DNA of 64,000 nucleotides from Treponema berlinense (GTDB lineage Bacteria > Spirochaetota > Spirochaetia > Treponematales > Treponemataceae), in NCBI RefSeq assembly GCF_900167025.1, contig NZ_FUXC01000009.1:1-64000 (forward strand), in the 5' to 3' direction. The notes beneath the pieces were generated by a model, which made no database searches, was not told where the DNA came from, and saw nothing but the letters and a program-made list of their open reading frames with translations. The translations under genes and the position numbers were made by a program. This document shows, piece by piece, positions 44,649-54,217 of the stretch (position 1 is its first letter; each line of letters opens with the position of its first letter).

Positions 44649-45047
44649 ATGAGTACATCAGACCCAATAGCAGACATGCTCACTAAGGTTCGTAATGCTG
44701 TTCAGGCTCGCCACGAAAAAGTAGATGTTTCTACATCTAAACTTAAGCTTGAAATTGTTAAGATCCTTAAAACAGAAGGTTATATTAAGAATTTTAAGAA
44801 AGTTCAGGAAGAAGGTCATTCTATCATCCGTATTTTCTTGAAGTATGATGAAGCAAATGCGCCGGTTATCCACGGAATTGAAAAGATTTCAACTCCAGGA
44901 CGTCGTATTTATTCTGGCTATAAAGAGTTGCCACGTGTTCTTAATGGATACGGTACACTGATCGTTTCAACTTCTTCTGGTGTAACAACTGGAAAGAAAG
45001 CAAGTGAAAAAATGGTTGGTGGCGAACTCGTTTGCAAAGTTTGGTAA
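44649..45047 (+). CDS. rpsH: 30S ribosomal protein S8
   Basis: This 132-residue central-domain protein begins [20 protein letters not shown] and has the C-terminal [20 protein letters not shown]. In E. coli S8 represses the spc operon by binding near rplE; no such site was identified here. GGAGG precedes the ATG. Confidence 0.97.
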   Translation: MSTSDPIADMLTKVRNAVQARHEKVDVSTSKLKLEIVKILKTEGYIKNFKKVQEEGHSIIRIFLKYDEANAPVIHGIEKISTPGRRIYSGYKELPRVLNGYGTLIVSTSSGVTTGKKASEKMVGGELVCKVW

Positions 45048-45059
45048 TAGGAGGAAGAG

Positions 45060-45599
45060 ATGTCAAAAATCGGTAAACTTCCTGTTGCTATTCCTGCAGG
45101 AGTTACAGTTACAGTTAATGCCGGAGAAATTGTTGTAAAGGGCCCAAAAGGTGAACTTAAACAGCATGTAAACGATAAAGTAAATTTCGAAGTTAAAGAC
45201 GGAGAACTTACTGTTTCGCCGGTTGATGAATCAAAAGCTGCTGGCGCAGCACACGGTCTTTACCGTGCATTGGTTCATAATATGGTTACTGGTGTTACTC
45301 AGGGATTCTCAAAATCTTTGATTATCACTGGTGTTGGTTATCGTGCTGAAGTTCAGGGAAAAAATCTTGTAATGAACCTTGGTTTTTCTTCTGACTTTAT
45401 CGCAATAATCCCAGATGGTCTTACTGTTACAGCAGATGCTAATGGTAAAGTTACTATTACTGGTATTGACAAGCAGCTGGTTGGTGAATTTGCTTCACAG
45501 ATCCGCAAACTTCGTCTCCCAGAACCTTACAAGGGAAAGGGAATTCGTTACAGCGACGAAGTTATCAGACGCAAAGTCGGAAAGACTGGCGTAAAATAA
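45060..45599 (+). CDS. rplF: 50S ribosomal protein L6
   Basis: This 179-residue protein is near the sarcin-ricin loop. It has two similar domains. SKIGKLPVAIPAGVTV begins it and PEPYKGKGIRYSDEVIRRK is the family signature at the end. ATAGGAGG precedes the ATG. rplR follows after 10 nt. Confidence 0.98.
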   Translation: MSKIGKLPVAIPAGVTVTVNAGEIVVKGPKGELKQHVNDKVNFEVKDGELTVSPVDESKAAGAAHGLYRALVHNMVTGVTQGFSKSLIITGVGYRAEVQGKNLVMNLGFSSDFIAIIPDGLTVTADANGKVTITGIDKQLVGEFASQIRKLRLPEPYKGKGIRYSDEVIRRKVGKTGVK

Positions 45600-45609
45600 G
45601 GTGTAGCGT

Positions 45610-45972
45610 ATGTTTAAGAAACTTAATGATAAAGCAAGAAAGCGCCTTCATCGTAAGGTTCATATCCGTAAGTCAGTTTACGGAACAGCTGCTCGCCCAC
45701 GCTTAACAGTAACACGTAGCAACTGTAACCTTTACGCTCAGGTAATTGATGATGACGAAGGTGTAACACTTGCTTCTATTTCTACTTTGGAAAAAGAATT
45801 TGCTGACTTGAAAGCAACTGTTGAAGGTGCAGCAAAACTTGGTGAAGCATTTGGAAAACGTCTTCATGACAAAAAAATTACAACTGTAGTTTTTGACCGC
45901 AACGGATATCTGTATCATGGTGTTGTAAAGGCACTCGCAGATGGAACCCGCAAAGCAGGTATCATTTTCTAG
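45610..45972 (+). CDS. rplR: 50S ribosomal protein L18
   Basis: This 120-residue protein binds 5S rRNA together with L5. The basic N-terminus and [20 protein letters not shown], then [18 protein letters not shown], are typical. AAGGTG lies before the ATG. rpsE follows after 9 nt. Confidence 0.97.
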   Translation: MFKKLNDKARKRLHRKVHIRKSVYGTAARPRLTVTRSNCNLYAQVIDDDEGVTLASISTLEKEFADLKATVEGAAKLGEAFGKRLHDKKITTVVFDRNGYLYHGVVKALADGTRKAGIIF

Positions 45973-45981
45973 GAGAGTCTA

Positions 45982-46497
45982 ATGGAACGCCAGAACAAGT
46001 TCGAAAAAGAAAGAGAACAGAAAGAATTCGTTGAAAAACTTGTTAGACTGAATCGTACTGCTAAAACCGTAAAAGGTGGACGCCGTATGTCATTCTCAGC
46101 TCTCACAGTTGTAGGCGATGGAAAAGGTCGCGTAGGATATGGATTTGGCAAAGCTAATGATGTATCTGAAGCTATTAGAAAGAGTATTGATCGTGCAAAG
46201 AGAAACCTTATTACTGTTCCAGTAAAAAATGGTACTCTTCCACACGATGTTCTTGGAAAATACAAGAGTTCATCAATTCTTTTGAAACCAGCTTGTGCCG
46301 GTACTGGAATCATCGCAGGTGGTCCAGTTCGTGCAATCATGGATTCAATTGGTGCAACAGACGTAATTTCTAAGTCATTGGGCTCTTCAAGCCCAGTCAA
46401 TGTAGTTCGTGCAACATTTGAAGCTCTTGAAAGTCTTATGGACGCAAAAGTTGTTGCATCTAACAGAGGTAAATCTCTGCAGGAAATGTGGGGTTAA
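45982..46497 (+). CDS. rpsE: 30S ribosomal protein S5
   Basis: This 171-residue protein maintains accuracy and mRNA unwinding. It has KGGRRMSFSALTVVGDGKGR and VGYGFGKANDVSEAI, with the GGPVRAIMDSIGATDVISKS core. Its ribosome-binding site is TAGGAGAG, which is complementary to part of the CU-rich stretch of the candidate small RNA at 22,165. Confidence 0.97.
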   Translation: MERQNKFEKEREQKEFVEKLVRLNRTAKTVKGGRRMSFSALTVVGDGKGRVGYGFGKANDVSEAIRKSIDRAKRNLITVPVKNGTLPHDVLGKYKSSSILLKPACAGTGIIAGGPVRAIMDSIGATDVISKSLGSSSPVNVVRATFEALESLMDAKVVASNRGKSLQEMWG

Positions 46498-46499
46498 TC

Positions 46500-46685
46500 A
46501 TGGCTAAGAAAATCAAGGTAACACTTGTAAAAAGTACAATTGGACAGAAACCAGCTAAGGTTGCAACAGTTCGCAGTCTTGGTCTTAAAAAGATTAACTC
46601 TTCAAACACATTGGAAGCAACTCCAGCTGTTCTTGGAATGGCTGAAGCTGTATCACACCTGATTACAGTCGAGGAAGTAAAATAA
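46500..46685 (+). CDS. rpmD: 50S ribosomal protein L30
   Basis: This encodes 61 residues, a compact protein with the KVTLVKSTIGQKPAKVATVR and SLGLKKINSS segments of the family. The ATG at 46500 starts 2 nt after the rpsE stop with GTGGGG upstream, and is preferred to the longer frame that overlaps rpsE. Its stop shares one base with the rplO start. Confidence 0.95.
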   Translation: MAKKIKVTLVKSTIGQKPAKVATVRSLGLKKINSSNTLEATPAVLGMAEAVSHLITVEEVK

Positions 46686-47149
46686 TGTCTGATTTCGTAT
46701 TGAGTGCACCACAGGGTGCTAATAAGAAAAAGCGCATTGTCGGCCGCGGTTCTTCTTCAGGTCGTGGAACAACTGCAGGAAAGGGAAACAAGGGACAGCA
46801 GTCTCGCTCTGGTGGAAAAACATACGTAGGTTTTGAAGGCGGACAGATGCCTCTTTACCGTCGCATTGCACACCGTGGTTTCTCTAACTACCCATTCAAG
46901 AAAGAATATTCGGTTGTAAATGTTTCTCTTCTTGAAGAAAAATATTCAGATGGCGAATCAGTAAACAAGGAAACTCTTGTTGCTAAAGGTCTTATTTCTA
47001 AAGTAGATTCTTTGGTAAAAATTCTTGGTACTGGTGATTTAACAAAAAAACTTACAGTAGATGTAGATAAAGTTTCTGCTTCGGCAAAAGCTAAAATCGA
47101 AAAAGCTGGCGGTTCTGTTAAAGAAGCTTCTGAAACAAAAGCTAATTAA
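46685..47149 (+). CDS. rplO: 50S ribosomal protein L15
   Basis: This 154-residue protein has the glycine- and arginine-rich N-terminal arm (GRGSSSGRGTTAGKGNKGQQ) that threads through 23S rRNA, then GFEGGQMPLYRRIAHRGF. GAGG lies upstream and the start overlaps the rpmD stop. secY follows after 20 nt. Confidence 0.97.
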   Translation: MSDFVLSAPQGANKKKRIVGRGSSSGRGTTAGKGNKGQQSRSGGKTYVGFEGGQMPLYRRIAHRGFSNYPFKKEYSVVNVSLLEEKYSDGESVNKETLVAKGLISKVDSLVKILGTGDLTKKLTVDVDKVSASAKAKIEKAGGSVKEASETKAN

Positions 47150-47169
47150 AATAAGTACCGGAGACACAC

Positions 47170-48504
47170 ATGGCAAACAATCCAATTGTAAATATGTTTA
47201 GAATTAAAGAGTTGAGAAATCGTCTGCTCTTTACATTAGCTATTCTTGCAATATTCCGTCTTGGATGCGTGCTGACAATTCCTGGAATTAATGCTGGAGT
47301 ACTCGTTGAATACTTCAATAATCTTGCAAAGAGTGGCGAAAACGCATTTGCAAGTTACATGGACTTTTTTGCCGGTGGTGCATTCTCTAATTTCTCTGTG
47401 TTCATGCTTGGTGTTATGCCTTACATTTCAACACAGATTATTTTGCAGCTGGCGCTGATTATTTTCCCATCTCTTAAACGCATTGTTCAGGAAGATGGAG
47501 GTCAGCGCAAATTTGCAGCGTGGACAAGAATCGGCACAATTTTTGTATGTTTGATTCAGTCTGCTGCTGTAACGGTTTATGCAAACAGTATTCCAGGAGC
47601 AATTGTTCTTGAAAGTAATGTTGCATTCAGGCTGCTTGCAATGCTCACTGTTACTACAGGTGCTATGATTACTGTTTGGCTTGGTGATCAGATTACGGCT
47701 CATGGTATTGGAAATGGAATTTCGATTCTCATTTTCGCAGGTATCGTAGCTCGTCTTCCACATGCTGTAATGGAACTTATACAGAAAGTTCGCAGCAATG
47801 AAATCAATGCTGTTGCAGTTATCGTAGTAATTTTGATGTTCTTCGGAATTATTGCACTTGTAGTTTATGAACAGTCCGGCGAACGTAAAATCCCTGTACA
47901 CTATGCTAAACGCGTAGTTGGACGGAAAATGTACGGTGGACAGAGTACTTATATTCCATTCAAGATCAATCCGTCGGGAGTTATTCCTGTAATTTTTGCA
48001 TCATCGTTCTTAACTTTCCCGCTTCAGATTGTTTCAAGTATTGGTGCCAGCAAGGCTTCAGCAACTTGGGTTTCAAAACTCTCTTATATACTGCAGCCGA
48101 CTGGAATTACATATAATGTATTGTTGGTACTTTTGATTATTTTCTTTGCATACTTCTACACACAGGTAACCCTGAACCCCACAGAAATCGCAAAAAATAT
48201 CAGAGAAAACGGTGGTTCTATTCCAGGAATCCGTACTGACAAAACAGAAGAATACATGCAGAAGGTTTTAAACCGTCTCGTGTTGCCTGGTTCAATTTAT
48301 CTTGCTGCAATCGCAGTATTGCCGACAATTATTCAGATTGCATTTAAGTTCCCACAGTCAATTGCTATGTTGATGGGTGGCACTTCTTTGTTAATCTTGG
48401 TAGGCGTTGACCTTGATACAATGAGTCAGGTTGAAGCGCTTCTTAAAATGCACCACTCAGAGGGTCTTGTTAAGAAGGGTAAATTACGTTCAAGAAATTT
48501 GTAA
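47170..48504 (+). CDS. secY: Preprotein translocase subunit SecY
   Basis: This 444-residue channel subunit of the inner-membrane SecYEG translocon has ten predicted membrane helices. The plug and helix 2 region (FAGGAFSNFSVFMLGVMPYI), the cytosolic loop VVYEQSGERKIPVHYAKRVV, and ISTQIILQL are characteristic. CCGGAG precedes the ATG. It ends the spc-type block. adk, map and infA, which often follow, are absent, and rpmJ comes next after a 133-bp structured spacer. Confidence 0.97.
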   Translation: MANNPIVNMFRIKELRNRLLFTLAILAIFRLGCVLTIPGINAGVLVEYFNNLAKSGENAFASYMDFFAGGAFSNFSVFMLGVMPYISTQIILQLALIIFPSLKRIVQEDGGQRKFAAWTRIGTIFVCLIQSAAVTVYANSIPGAIVLESNVAFRLLAMLTVTTGAMITVWLGDQITAHGIGNGISILIFAGIVARLPHAVMELIQKVRSNEINAVAVIVVILMFFGIIALVVYEQSGERKIPVHYAKRVVGRKMYGGQSTYIPFKINPSGVIPVIFASSFLTFPLQIVSSIGASKASATWVSKLSYILQPTGITYNVLLVLLIIFFAYFYTQVTLNPTEIAKNIRENGGSIPGIRTDKTEEYMQKVLNRLVLPGSIYLAAIAVLPTIIQIAFKFPQSIAMLMGGTSLLILVGVDLDTMSQVEALLKMHHSEGLVKKGKLRSRNL

Positions 48505-48567
48505 AATTTTAAGAAAATTTATAGAATTTCTATAGAACAACAAAGGGAATTTGTGGTATATTAGATA

Positions 48568-48610
48568 ACCTGAATTGTAATTCATTGCGAATTGCCATGA
48601 TTCGGGTTAA
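48568..48610 (+). promoter_or_regulatory. Hairpin and possible promoter before rpmJ
   Basis: AACCTGAAT pairs with ATTCGGGTT (9 bp with one G-U). A TATATT box with TG three bases upstream lies at about 48,556, so rpmJ-rpsM-rpsK may have their own start. The hairpin has no T run. Confidence 0.4.
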
Positions 48611-48637
48611 TATCATGCTTTCCCTAGGGGGACTTTT

Positions 48638-48751
48638 ATGAAAGTACGAACCAGCGTAAAGCCCATCTGCGATAAGTGCAAGGTTATTAAAAGAAACGGA
48701 ATTATCCGCATTATTTGTTCTAACCCAAAACATAAGCAGAGACAGGGTTGA
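48638..48751 (+). CDS. rpmJ: 50S ribosomal protein L36
   Basis: This 37-residue protein, [15 protein letters not shown] at the start, has the zinc ligands CDKC, a third Cys in IICSNP and a His in KHKQRQG, so it is the zinc-binding form. AGGGGG precedes the ATG by 5 nt. rpsM follows after 10 nt. It is too short for ordinary length cut-offs. Confidence 0.96.
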   Translation: MKVRTSVKPICDKCKVIKRNGIIRIICSNPKHKQRQG

Positions 48752-48761
48752 GGAGTAACAG

Positions 48762-49133
48762 ATGGCTCGAATTGCGGGAGTTGACCTCCCAAATAAACAC
48801 GTCGTTGTTGCATTGACTTATATTTACGGTATCGGTCGTTCATCTGCAAAAGCGATTTGCGAAAAAACAAAGATTGATCCTACCAAGATGATGAATGATC
48901 TTGATCAGGATGAGCAGGCTAGACTTCGCACTGTAATCGATGAAGGATACAAGGTTGAAGGACATCTTCGCTCAGAAATCGGTCTTAACATTAAACGTCT
49001 TATGGACATTGGTTGCTATCGTGGTCTTCGTCATCGCAAAGGTTTGCCAGTTCGTGGTCAGCGCACACGTACTAATTCACGTACTCGCAAAGGTAAGAAG
49101 AAGACAGTTGCTAACAAGAAAAAGGCTGTCTGA
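48762..49133 (+). CDS. rpsM: 30S ribosomal protein S13
   Basis: This 123-residue head protein contacts the P-site tRNA with its basic tail. [20 protein letters not shown] and [20 protein letters not shown] are diagnostic. GAGGAG precedes the ATG. rpsK follows after 20 nt. Confidence 0.97.
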   Translation: MARIAGVDLPNKHVVVALTYIYGIGRSSAKAICEKTKIDPTKMMNDLDQDEQARLRTVIDEGYKVEGHLRSEIGLNIKRLMDIGCYRGLRHRKGLPVRGQRTRTNSRTRKGKKKTVANKKKAV

Positions 49134-49153
49134 TAGGACGGAGGATTTAATTA

Positions 49154-49534
49154 ATGGCTACCGTAAAAAAACGAAAGGAAAAGAAGAGCGTATACGAAGG
49201 AAACGTATATATCCAGGCTACGTTCAACAATACTATCGTAACAATTACAGACTTGAATGGAAATGCTCTTTCATGGGCATCTTCAGGCGGACTTGGATTC
49301 CGTGGAGCAAAAAAATCTACTCCATTTGCTGCACAGACAGTTACAGAAACAGCTGTTCAGAAAGCAGTAAGTTACGGATTGCGTGAAGTTCACGTATTTG
49401 TAAAAGGACCAGGTATGGGCCGCGAAAATGCAGTTCGTGCTCTTGGTGCTTTGGGACTTAAAGTAAAATCAATTTCTGATGTTACTCCAATCCCACACAA
49501 TGGATGTCGTCCACGCAAGACTCGCCGTATGTAA
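49154..49534 (+). CDS. rpsK: 30S ribosomal protein S11
   Basis: This 126-residue platform protein forms part of the mRNA exit. [20 protein letters not shown] and [15 protein letters not shown] are typical. GGAGG precedes the ATG. rpsD, which often follows in this operon, is missing, and a terminator stands between rpsK and rpoA. Confidence 0.97.
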   Translation: MATVKKRKEKKSVYEGNVYIQATFNNTIVTITDLNGNALSWASSGGLGFRGAKKSTPFAAQTVTETAVQKAVSYGLREVHVFVKGPGMGRENAVRALGALGLKVKSISDVTPIPHNGCRPRKTRRM

Positions 49535-49549
49535 AATAAATGATGAGAA

Positions 49550-49588
49550 TGGATGTTCTAGCAATGTCCATTTTTGTTGTTTTTTTAT
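49550..49588 (+). terminator. Terminator after rpsK
   Basis: AATGGA and TGT pair with ATG and TCCATT around TCTAGCA, followed by a T-rich stretch (TTTTGTTGTTTTTTT). It splits the classical alpha operon between rpsK and rpoA. Confidence 0.7.
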
Positions 49589-49613
49589 GTTTAAGGTCAG
49601 TAATAGTTAGGTT

Positions 49614-49643
49614 TTGACCGGATTTCCGGTAAAAAAGTATGAA
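49614..49643 (+). promoter_or_regulatory. Promoter of rpoA-rplQ
   Basis: TTGACC (49614-49619), an 18-nt spacer and TATGAA (49638-49643). The TTGACC -35 is the same as at rpsL. A short stem ACCGG/CCGGT lies in the spacer. Together with the terminator before it, this gives rpoA independent control. Confidence 0.6.
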
Positions 49644-49710
49644 AAAATGGCAGTCTTTTGATTTGTCATTATTGCAGGCTCATTGTTGAGCGTAAATAAA
49701 AGGAGTTCAG

Positions 49711-50769
49711 ATGGCACGTAAAAACCTCTTGAAGGGTTTCAAAAAACCAAAGGGTATTACATTTGAACATCTCGAAACAAATCCAAATTACGGAAAATTT
49801 ATTGCTTATCCATTTGAACCAGGTTTTGGTACAACGATTGGAAATACTCTTAGACGTGTACTTCTTTCTTCTATTCAGGGATATGCAGTAACATCTGTAC
49901 GGATTACTTCATTTGATGCTGAGGGCGTTCCTCGTGTAATTCAGAGTGAATTTGATTCAATTGCAAACGTTTCGGAAGATACACTTGAGATTTTAAACAG
50001 CTTGAAAATGATTCGTTTTAAGCTTCCAAACGATGCAGAACAGGATACTCTCCTTTTTGAGTTCAAAGGACCTGGAAAAGTAACAAGCAATGACTTTGAA
50101 AAAGAAGGTCAGCTTGAAGTGCTTTCTAAAGATGTTCCTGTATTCACAATGATGGAAGGTGCAAACCTTAGCATTGAAATTCAGGTTGACTTGGGCAGAG
50201 GTTATATTCCTGCTGAAGTAAACAGCAACTATGTTGAAGTAGTTGGCACCATTCCAATGGATGCTATTTTCTCTCCAGTTCGCAAGGTAAAATATTCAAT
50301 TGAACCTTGCCGTGTTGGTGAAAGAAACGACTACGATAAACTGGTTCTTGAAATTTGGTCTGATGGAACAATTTCTCCAGAAGATGCACTTGCTGAAGCT
50401 GCAAAGATTGCTAAAGATCATTTCTCAATTTTTGTAAACTTTAATGACAGTGACGTTTCTGGCTCAGATGATATGGATGAAGGTGATGAAAGAATTCGTT
50501 CATTGCTTAATACTCCAGTTGAAGAACTTGAACTTTCTGTTCGCTCTTCAAACTGTCTTAAAAATGCCAATATCCGCACAATCGGAGAATTGACAAGAAA
50601 GACAGAAGATGACATCGCCAAGACAAGAAACTTTGGTAAGAAATCTCTTACTGAAATTAAAGAAAAACTCCTTGAATGGGGACTTACACTTGGAATGACA
50701 GATTACAGTCATCTTAAGAATGTAAATTTGGCAAATCCAAAGCAAAAGGAAGAATCCAATGAATCATAA
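49711..50769 (+). CDS. rpoA: RNA polymerase alpha subunit
   Basis: This 352-residue protein has the N-terminal dimerisation domain with [20 protein letters not shown] and GRGYIPAE, and a C-terminal domain with [20 protein letters not shown], which binds DNA UP elements and activators. The acidic linker ([15 protein letters not shown]) between the domains is longer than usual. AAAGGAG precedes the ATG. Its end overlaps the rplQ start by 11 nt. Confidence 0.98.
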   Translation: MARKNLLKGFKKPKGITFEHLETNPNYGKFIAYPFEPGFGTTIGNTLRRVLLSSIQGYAVTSVRITSFDAEGVPRVIQSEFDSIANVSEDTLEILNSLKMIRFKLPNDAEQDTLLFEFKGPGKVTSNDFEKEGQLEVLSKDVPVFTMMEGANLSIEIQVDLGRGYIPAEVNSNYVEVVGTIPMDAIFSPVRKVKYSIEPCRVGERNDYDKLVLEIWSDGTISPEDALAEAAKIAKDHFSIFVNFNDSDVSGSDDMDEGDERIRSLLNTPVEELELSVRSSNCLKNANIRTIGELTRKTEDDIAKTRNFGKKSLTEIKEKLLEWGLTLGMTDYSHLKNVNLANPKQKEESNES

Positions 50770-51256
50770 GAATGGTTTTAATCCGCTTTCGCGCACAACT
50801 GCACATCGTCGTGCTATGTCGCGCAACATGGTAACTTCACTTTTCAGATTTGAACGCATTACAACTACTAGTGCAAAAGCTAAAGAAGTTCGTAAGGCTG
50901 CTGAAAAATTGATTACACGCAGCAAGGTTGACACAGTTCACAACCGTCGTATTGCCGCAAAGTTTATTCAGGATGAAAAAATCTTGAACAAACTCTTTAC
51001 TGAACTTGGTCCAAGAATGAAGGATCGCAAGGGTGGTTACACTCGTATCCTTAAGATTGGTTTCCGTCAGGGCGACGCTGCAGACATGGTAATTCTTGAA
51101 TTGGTTGATTATAAACTTCCAACTGAAGAATCTAAAGAAAAAGCTGCAAAAAAAGCAGATGCTTCTGAAAAACCTGCTAAAAAGCCAGCTGCAAAAAAAG
51201 CATCAGCTAAAGCTAAGACTGCAAAAGCAGCTCCTGCTGCTGAAGAAGCAAAATAA
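50759..51256 (+). CDS. rplQ: 50S ribosomal protein L17 with Ala/Lys-rich extension
   Basis: This encodes 165 residues. The first about 118 are a normal L17 ([20 protein letters not shown], then [19 protein letters not shown]). The last about 45 residues are a low-complexity Ala/Lys/Glu tail ([20 protein letters not shown]) not found in E. coli L17. The start lies inside rpoA, so translation is coupled. A small zinc-ribbon protein follows after 11 nt in the same unit. Confidence 0.95.
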   Translation: MNHKNGFNPLSRTTAHRRAMSRNMVTSLFRFERITTTSAKAKEVRKAAEKLITRSKVDTVHNRRIAAKFIQDEKILNKLFTELGPRMKDRKGGYTRILKIGFRQGDAADMVILELVDYKLPTEESKEKAAKKADASEKPAKKPAAKKASAKAKTAKAAPAAEEAK

Positions 51257-51267
51257 GGAGTTAACTT

Positions 51268-51504
51268 ATGTCTAAAGCACATCGCGGAACTGGTATCCGT
51301 AACGAAGTAAACCACGGACGTGGCAAATGTGCACGCTGTGGAAAAGAAAATATCAAAATCCTTTACGAAAAGGAAATTGATGGTGCAACAGTTAAAGTAT
51401 GCAAATACTGTAACGCTGCATTGAAAAACATTGCAAGAGTAGAAGCAAGAAAAGCAAAACCTGCTGAAGCTTCATCTGATGCTCCTGCAGAAGCACAGGC
51501 ATAA
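51268..51504 (+). CDS. Small zinc-ribbon protein linked to the ribosomal operon
   Basis: This encodes 78 residues. Two Cys pairs, CARCGKENIKIL and CKYCNAALKNI, form a probable zinc ribbon, preceded by a basic N-terminus (SKAHRGTGIRNEVNHGRGK) and followed by an Ala/Glu/Pro tail similar to those of L10 and L17 here. AAGGAG precedes the ATG. It is the last gene before the operon terminator. It does not match a known ribosomal protein. A ribosome- or polymerase-associated role is inferred from position only. Confidence 0.7.
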   Translation: MSKAHRGTGIRNEVNHGRGKCARCGKENIKILYEKEIDGATVKVCKYCNAALKNIARVEARKAKPAEASSDAPAEAQA

Positions 51505-51529
51505 TTTATTTATAAGTTTGTTCCTGTCT

Positions 51530-51571
51530 ACGCCGTCCTTCGGTTTTTGTAAGGGCGGCTTTATTTTTTTA
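51530..51571 (+). terminator. Terminator of the ribosomal/rpoA unit
   Basis: GCCG-CCTT pairs with AAGG-CGGC around a T-rich loop, followed by TTTATTTTTTT. It ends rpoA-rplQ and the zinc-ribbon gene. Confidence 0.85.
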
Positions 51572-51661
51572 AAGACATTTGCATTTTTTTTAAAATACAA
51601 TCGTAAGATTAGAATTTTTAAATTTAAAATGACGCTGGATTGTATGGTTGGAAGGAAAATG

Positions 51662-51731
51662 AGCCCGGCCCGCAGTGGTGGCAAAGCCAGTCCGAAGGAC
51701 TGAGGGGTACCGAACCACGGAGAGCCGATAA
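51662..51731 (+). repeat. Dispersed GC-rich hairpin repeat, copy G
   Basis: AGCCCGGCCCGCAGTGGTGG is followed by AAAGCC, then the variable hairpin AGTCC-GAAGG-GGACT sharing bases, GAGGGGTACCGAACCAC and GAGCCGATAA. Outer GTGGT/ACCAC and the inner hairpin both pair. It lies between the ribosomal terminator and the chemoreceptor gene end. Confidence 0.75.
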
Positions 51732-51763
51732 GAAAAGAAGTTGTGGCGTCCGCTAAAAAAGTT

Positions 51764-54217
51764 TTATTTTTTTAGTTTTAAACCGAGTTTTGCAATTTCT
51801 GCAATTGCGCTTGAAATTTGTTCGACTCCGGTTGATGCGTCTTGCAGGCGATTTGATATTTCTGTAGACGACTGAACCTGCTCGTTTATAGAGTCTTTTA
51901 TGTTTTCTGAAAGGCTGGCAATTGTTTTGATTGCTTTGTTGGTTGAATTGATGACTTCTTCTGCCTGTTTTGTGCTCAGGTTGTTCTTTTTTACGAGTTC
52001 CTGAATTTTTGAAGTTGAAGAAACTGTCTGTGCCGCAAGCGCCTTTACTTCTTTTGCTACTACGCTAAAGCCTCGTCCGGCGTCTCCTGCGTGGGCAGCT
52101 TCGATTGCGGCGTTGAGCGCGAGGACGTTTGTTTTTTCTGCAATGTCGTTGATAAGGTCGATTGCGTGCGTAATTTCTTCGGTAATGTGAACAAGCGTTT
52201 TTATTGATTTGTCGGCATCTGTTATCATCTGGTTGGCAGAAGTTACAGTGTCGGCAACGTTTCTAATGTTTCCGGAAATGTCTTTAATGTTTCCAACGAC
52301 TGAATCCATTGAGGTTGAAATATTTGTGATGTTTGAAGTGATGGATTCTGACTGGTTTGAAACAACGTCGGCCTTGTCTGACATGACATGCAGTGTTGTT
52401 TGGAGCAGATCCTGGCTTTTTGTGCGTTCTTCGAGCAGGTTGGAACTTGAAATTGCGCAGGAAATTTGTTCCCGGAGAGTTGCGTATGTGATTCCGCTTG
52501 CAGTTTCTGATTCAAAAACAATATAACCGAGATAAGTGTTCTGAATGTTAAGAGATTCTACTTCGTATATTGCGTATTCGTCGGAATTGTTGATTGAATT
52601 TGGAATGATTTCTGTTGTTTTGAACGTAAGTCCTCCTTCTGGAAGAGAAATTCGTTCGCCTTTTTTTATTGCAAGCACTAATTGGCTCGTCTGCGGAATT
52701 TCCTGATTTTCTTCGGTGTAATGACAGTCGTTGTAAAGCGCAATGTAACAGCTTGAAATGTCAATTTTTGGAAGAGCCTTTGTGATGATTTCGAACAGTT
52801 TGTCCAAATTTGAGCATGAAAGAATGTCTGTGCTGATTTGGCGGAGAACTGATTCTTTTCGGCTTGCAAGAAGATTTGCCTGTTTTTGAGTGCGGCAGTC
52901 AAATTCGCTTATGAGTACGCGTACTTGCTGGAAAAGATTTTCGCACTTTTTGTAAATTTTGCATTGGCAGTTCATTGTTAAAAGTGCGGATGCTCGTATT
53001 GTCGAGATTATGTCCTGCCAGACGTTGAAATTTTTAGAGATTTTTTCAAAATTGTTCAAGCCGATTGTGACGGTTTTTAATAATGCGCCAGGTTCTTTGC
53101 TGAGAATGTCGTTTGAAAATGAATCTACAAATTTCGGCACAAAATTTGTAAAGAAAATTGTAATTTCTTCTTTTGTGTAGAAATCGTTTTGAACTGTCTG
53201 CAAAATTTTTTGAGAAAGTTCATTTTTCCATTCTGAACTGGAGAATGTTTCTGAAATTAAGTTTTCGCCAAAAAGGAAATTTGCTTTTTGAGCCTTTTTT
53301 AAAAGTTTTTTCTCCTGAGAATTTGACAAATCAGCGGAGATTTCAAAAGCGGCATGATTTACGGAAGTTGAGGTACAACCGCAGGATTCGCCCAAAATAA
53401 GACGGGTTTTGTATCTGAAGAGTTTGGAATACTCTTTATTTTGCAACATGGCTGAGAGTGTTTCGTAGCCCTGAAGTCCCTGTTTGTAGAACGGCATTTC
53501 GACAGAAGTGATTGGCGGATTTGACCAGGCGGCGTCGTCTGTTCCGTTAAAACCGCAGACTGCAACGTCGTGAGGAACGGAATAGCCTTGACGGATGAGT
53601 TCTTCCTGGGCGCCGATAGCGACGTTGTCTCCGACAGCGACAACCGCATCAAAGTCTTTTCCTGGTTTTAGACCTTTGTTGAGCCAGTTGCTGAGCGCTT
53701 TTTCGCCGTCAGCAATTGCCCAGCCGCCACATTCGGAAATCAATGCGGGATTTGCCTGAAGCCCATGTTTTTTTAAGCCTTCGAGATAACCTTCGTAACG
53801 TTCTTTTGCGTAGATGTGGGTTTCTGGACCGCGTATAAATGCGATTTTTGTAAAGTGATGGACGTCGACAAGATGGTCTATGAGTTCGATAAGTCCTGTT
53901 TTGCAGTCTGTGACAATGCTAGGTTTGCCTTCGACTTGAAAGGTCATGCAGACAAGGGGCGTTTTTTGAAATCTTTTGTAAAAATCAGTGGTTTTCTTGT
54001 CTACGTCGGAAGAAGCCCAGGAAATGATTCCTGAAAATGAATCATCCGTCAACAGGTGATAGATTATAGAACCTTCACCTTTGTTTAAGATTGGCCCTCG
54101 AAATGTGACTAAAGGGATTTTATCTTTTTTGCAGCCTGTTATAATGCCTTTGAGCATGTTGCGACCAGTTGCATCGATTAATGAGCGGGTTAAAAAAGCA
54201 ATTGATTTTTTATTCAT
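51764..54217 (-). CDS. Soluble chemoreceptor: LacI-type sensor, GAF-like and MCP domains
   Basis: This encodes 817 residues with no signal peptide or membrane helix. Residues about 5-285 resemble the sugar-binding domain of LacI/GalR regulators ([51 protein letters not shown]), but the DNA-binding helix-turn-helix is absent. A helical middle follows, then a GAF-like region at about 445-590. The C-terminal part is a methyl-accepting signalling domain with the tip [20 protein letters not shown]. It should bind a ligand in the cytosol and signal to CheA/CheW. No CheR-binding pentapeptide is seen at the end. It is divergent from livK, which suggests, but does not show, a link to nutrient sensing. 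Confidence 0.88.
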   Translation of the reverse strand: MNKKSIAFLTRSLIDATGRNMLKGIITGCKKDKIPLVTFRGPILNKGEGSIIYHLLTDDSFSGIISWASSDVDKKTTDFYKRFQKTPLVCMTFQVEGKPSIVTDCKTGLIELIDHLVDVHHFTKIAFIRGPETHIYAKERYEGYLEGLKKHGLQANPALISECGGWAIADGEKALSNWLNKGLKPGKDFDAVVAVGDNVAIGAQEELIRQGYSVPHDVAVCGFNGTDDAAWSNPPITSVEMPFYKQGLQGYETLSAMLQNKEYSKLFRYKTRLILGESCGCTSTSVNHAAFEISADLSNSQEKKLLKKAQKANFLFGENLISETFSSSEWKNELSQKILQTVQNDFYTKEEITIFFTNFVPKFVDSFSNDILSKEPGALLKTVTIGLNNFEKISKNFNVWQDIISTIRASALLTMNCQCKIYKKCENLFQQVRVLISEFDCRTQKQANLLASRKESVLRQISTDILSCSNLDKLFEIITKALPKIDISSCYIALYNDCHYTEENQEIPQTSQLVLAIKKGERISLPEGGLTFKTTEIIPNSINNSDEYAIYEVESLNIQNTYLGYIVFESETASGITYATLREQISCAISSSNLLEERTKSQDLLQTTLHVMSDKADVVSNQSESITSNITNISTSMDSVVGNIKDISGNIRNVADTVTSANQMITDADKSIKTLVHITEEITHAIDLINDIAEKTNVLALNAAIEAAHAGDAGRGFSVVAKEVKALAAQTVSSTSKIQELVKKNNLSTKQAEEVINSTNKAIKTIASLSENIKDSINEQVQSSTEISNRLQDASTGVEQISSAIAEIAKLGLKLKK

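Noticed and set aside
51479-51703. 74-codon plus-strand frame after the zinc-ribbon gene
   Set aside because: It spans the operon terminator and runs into repeat copy G.
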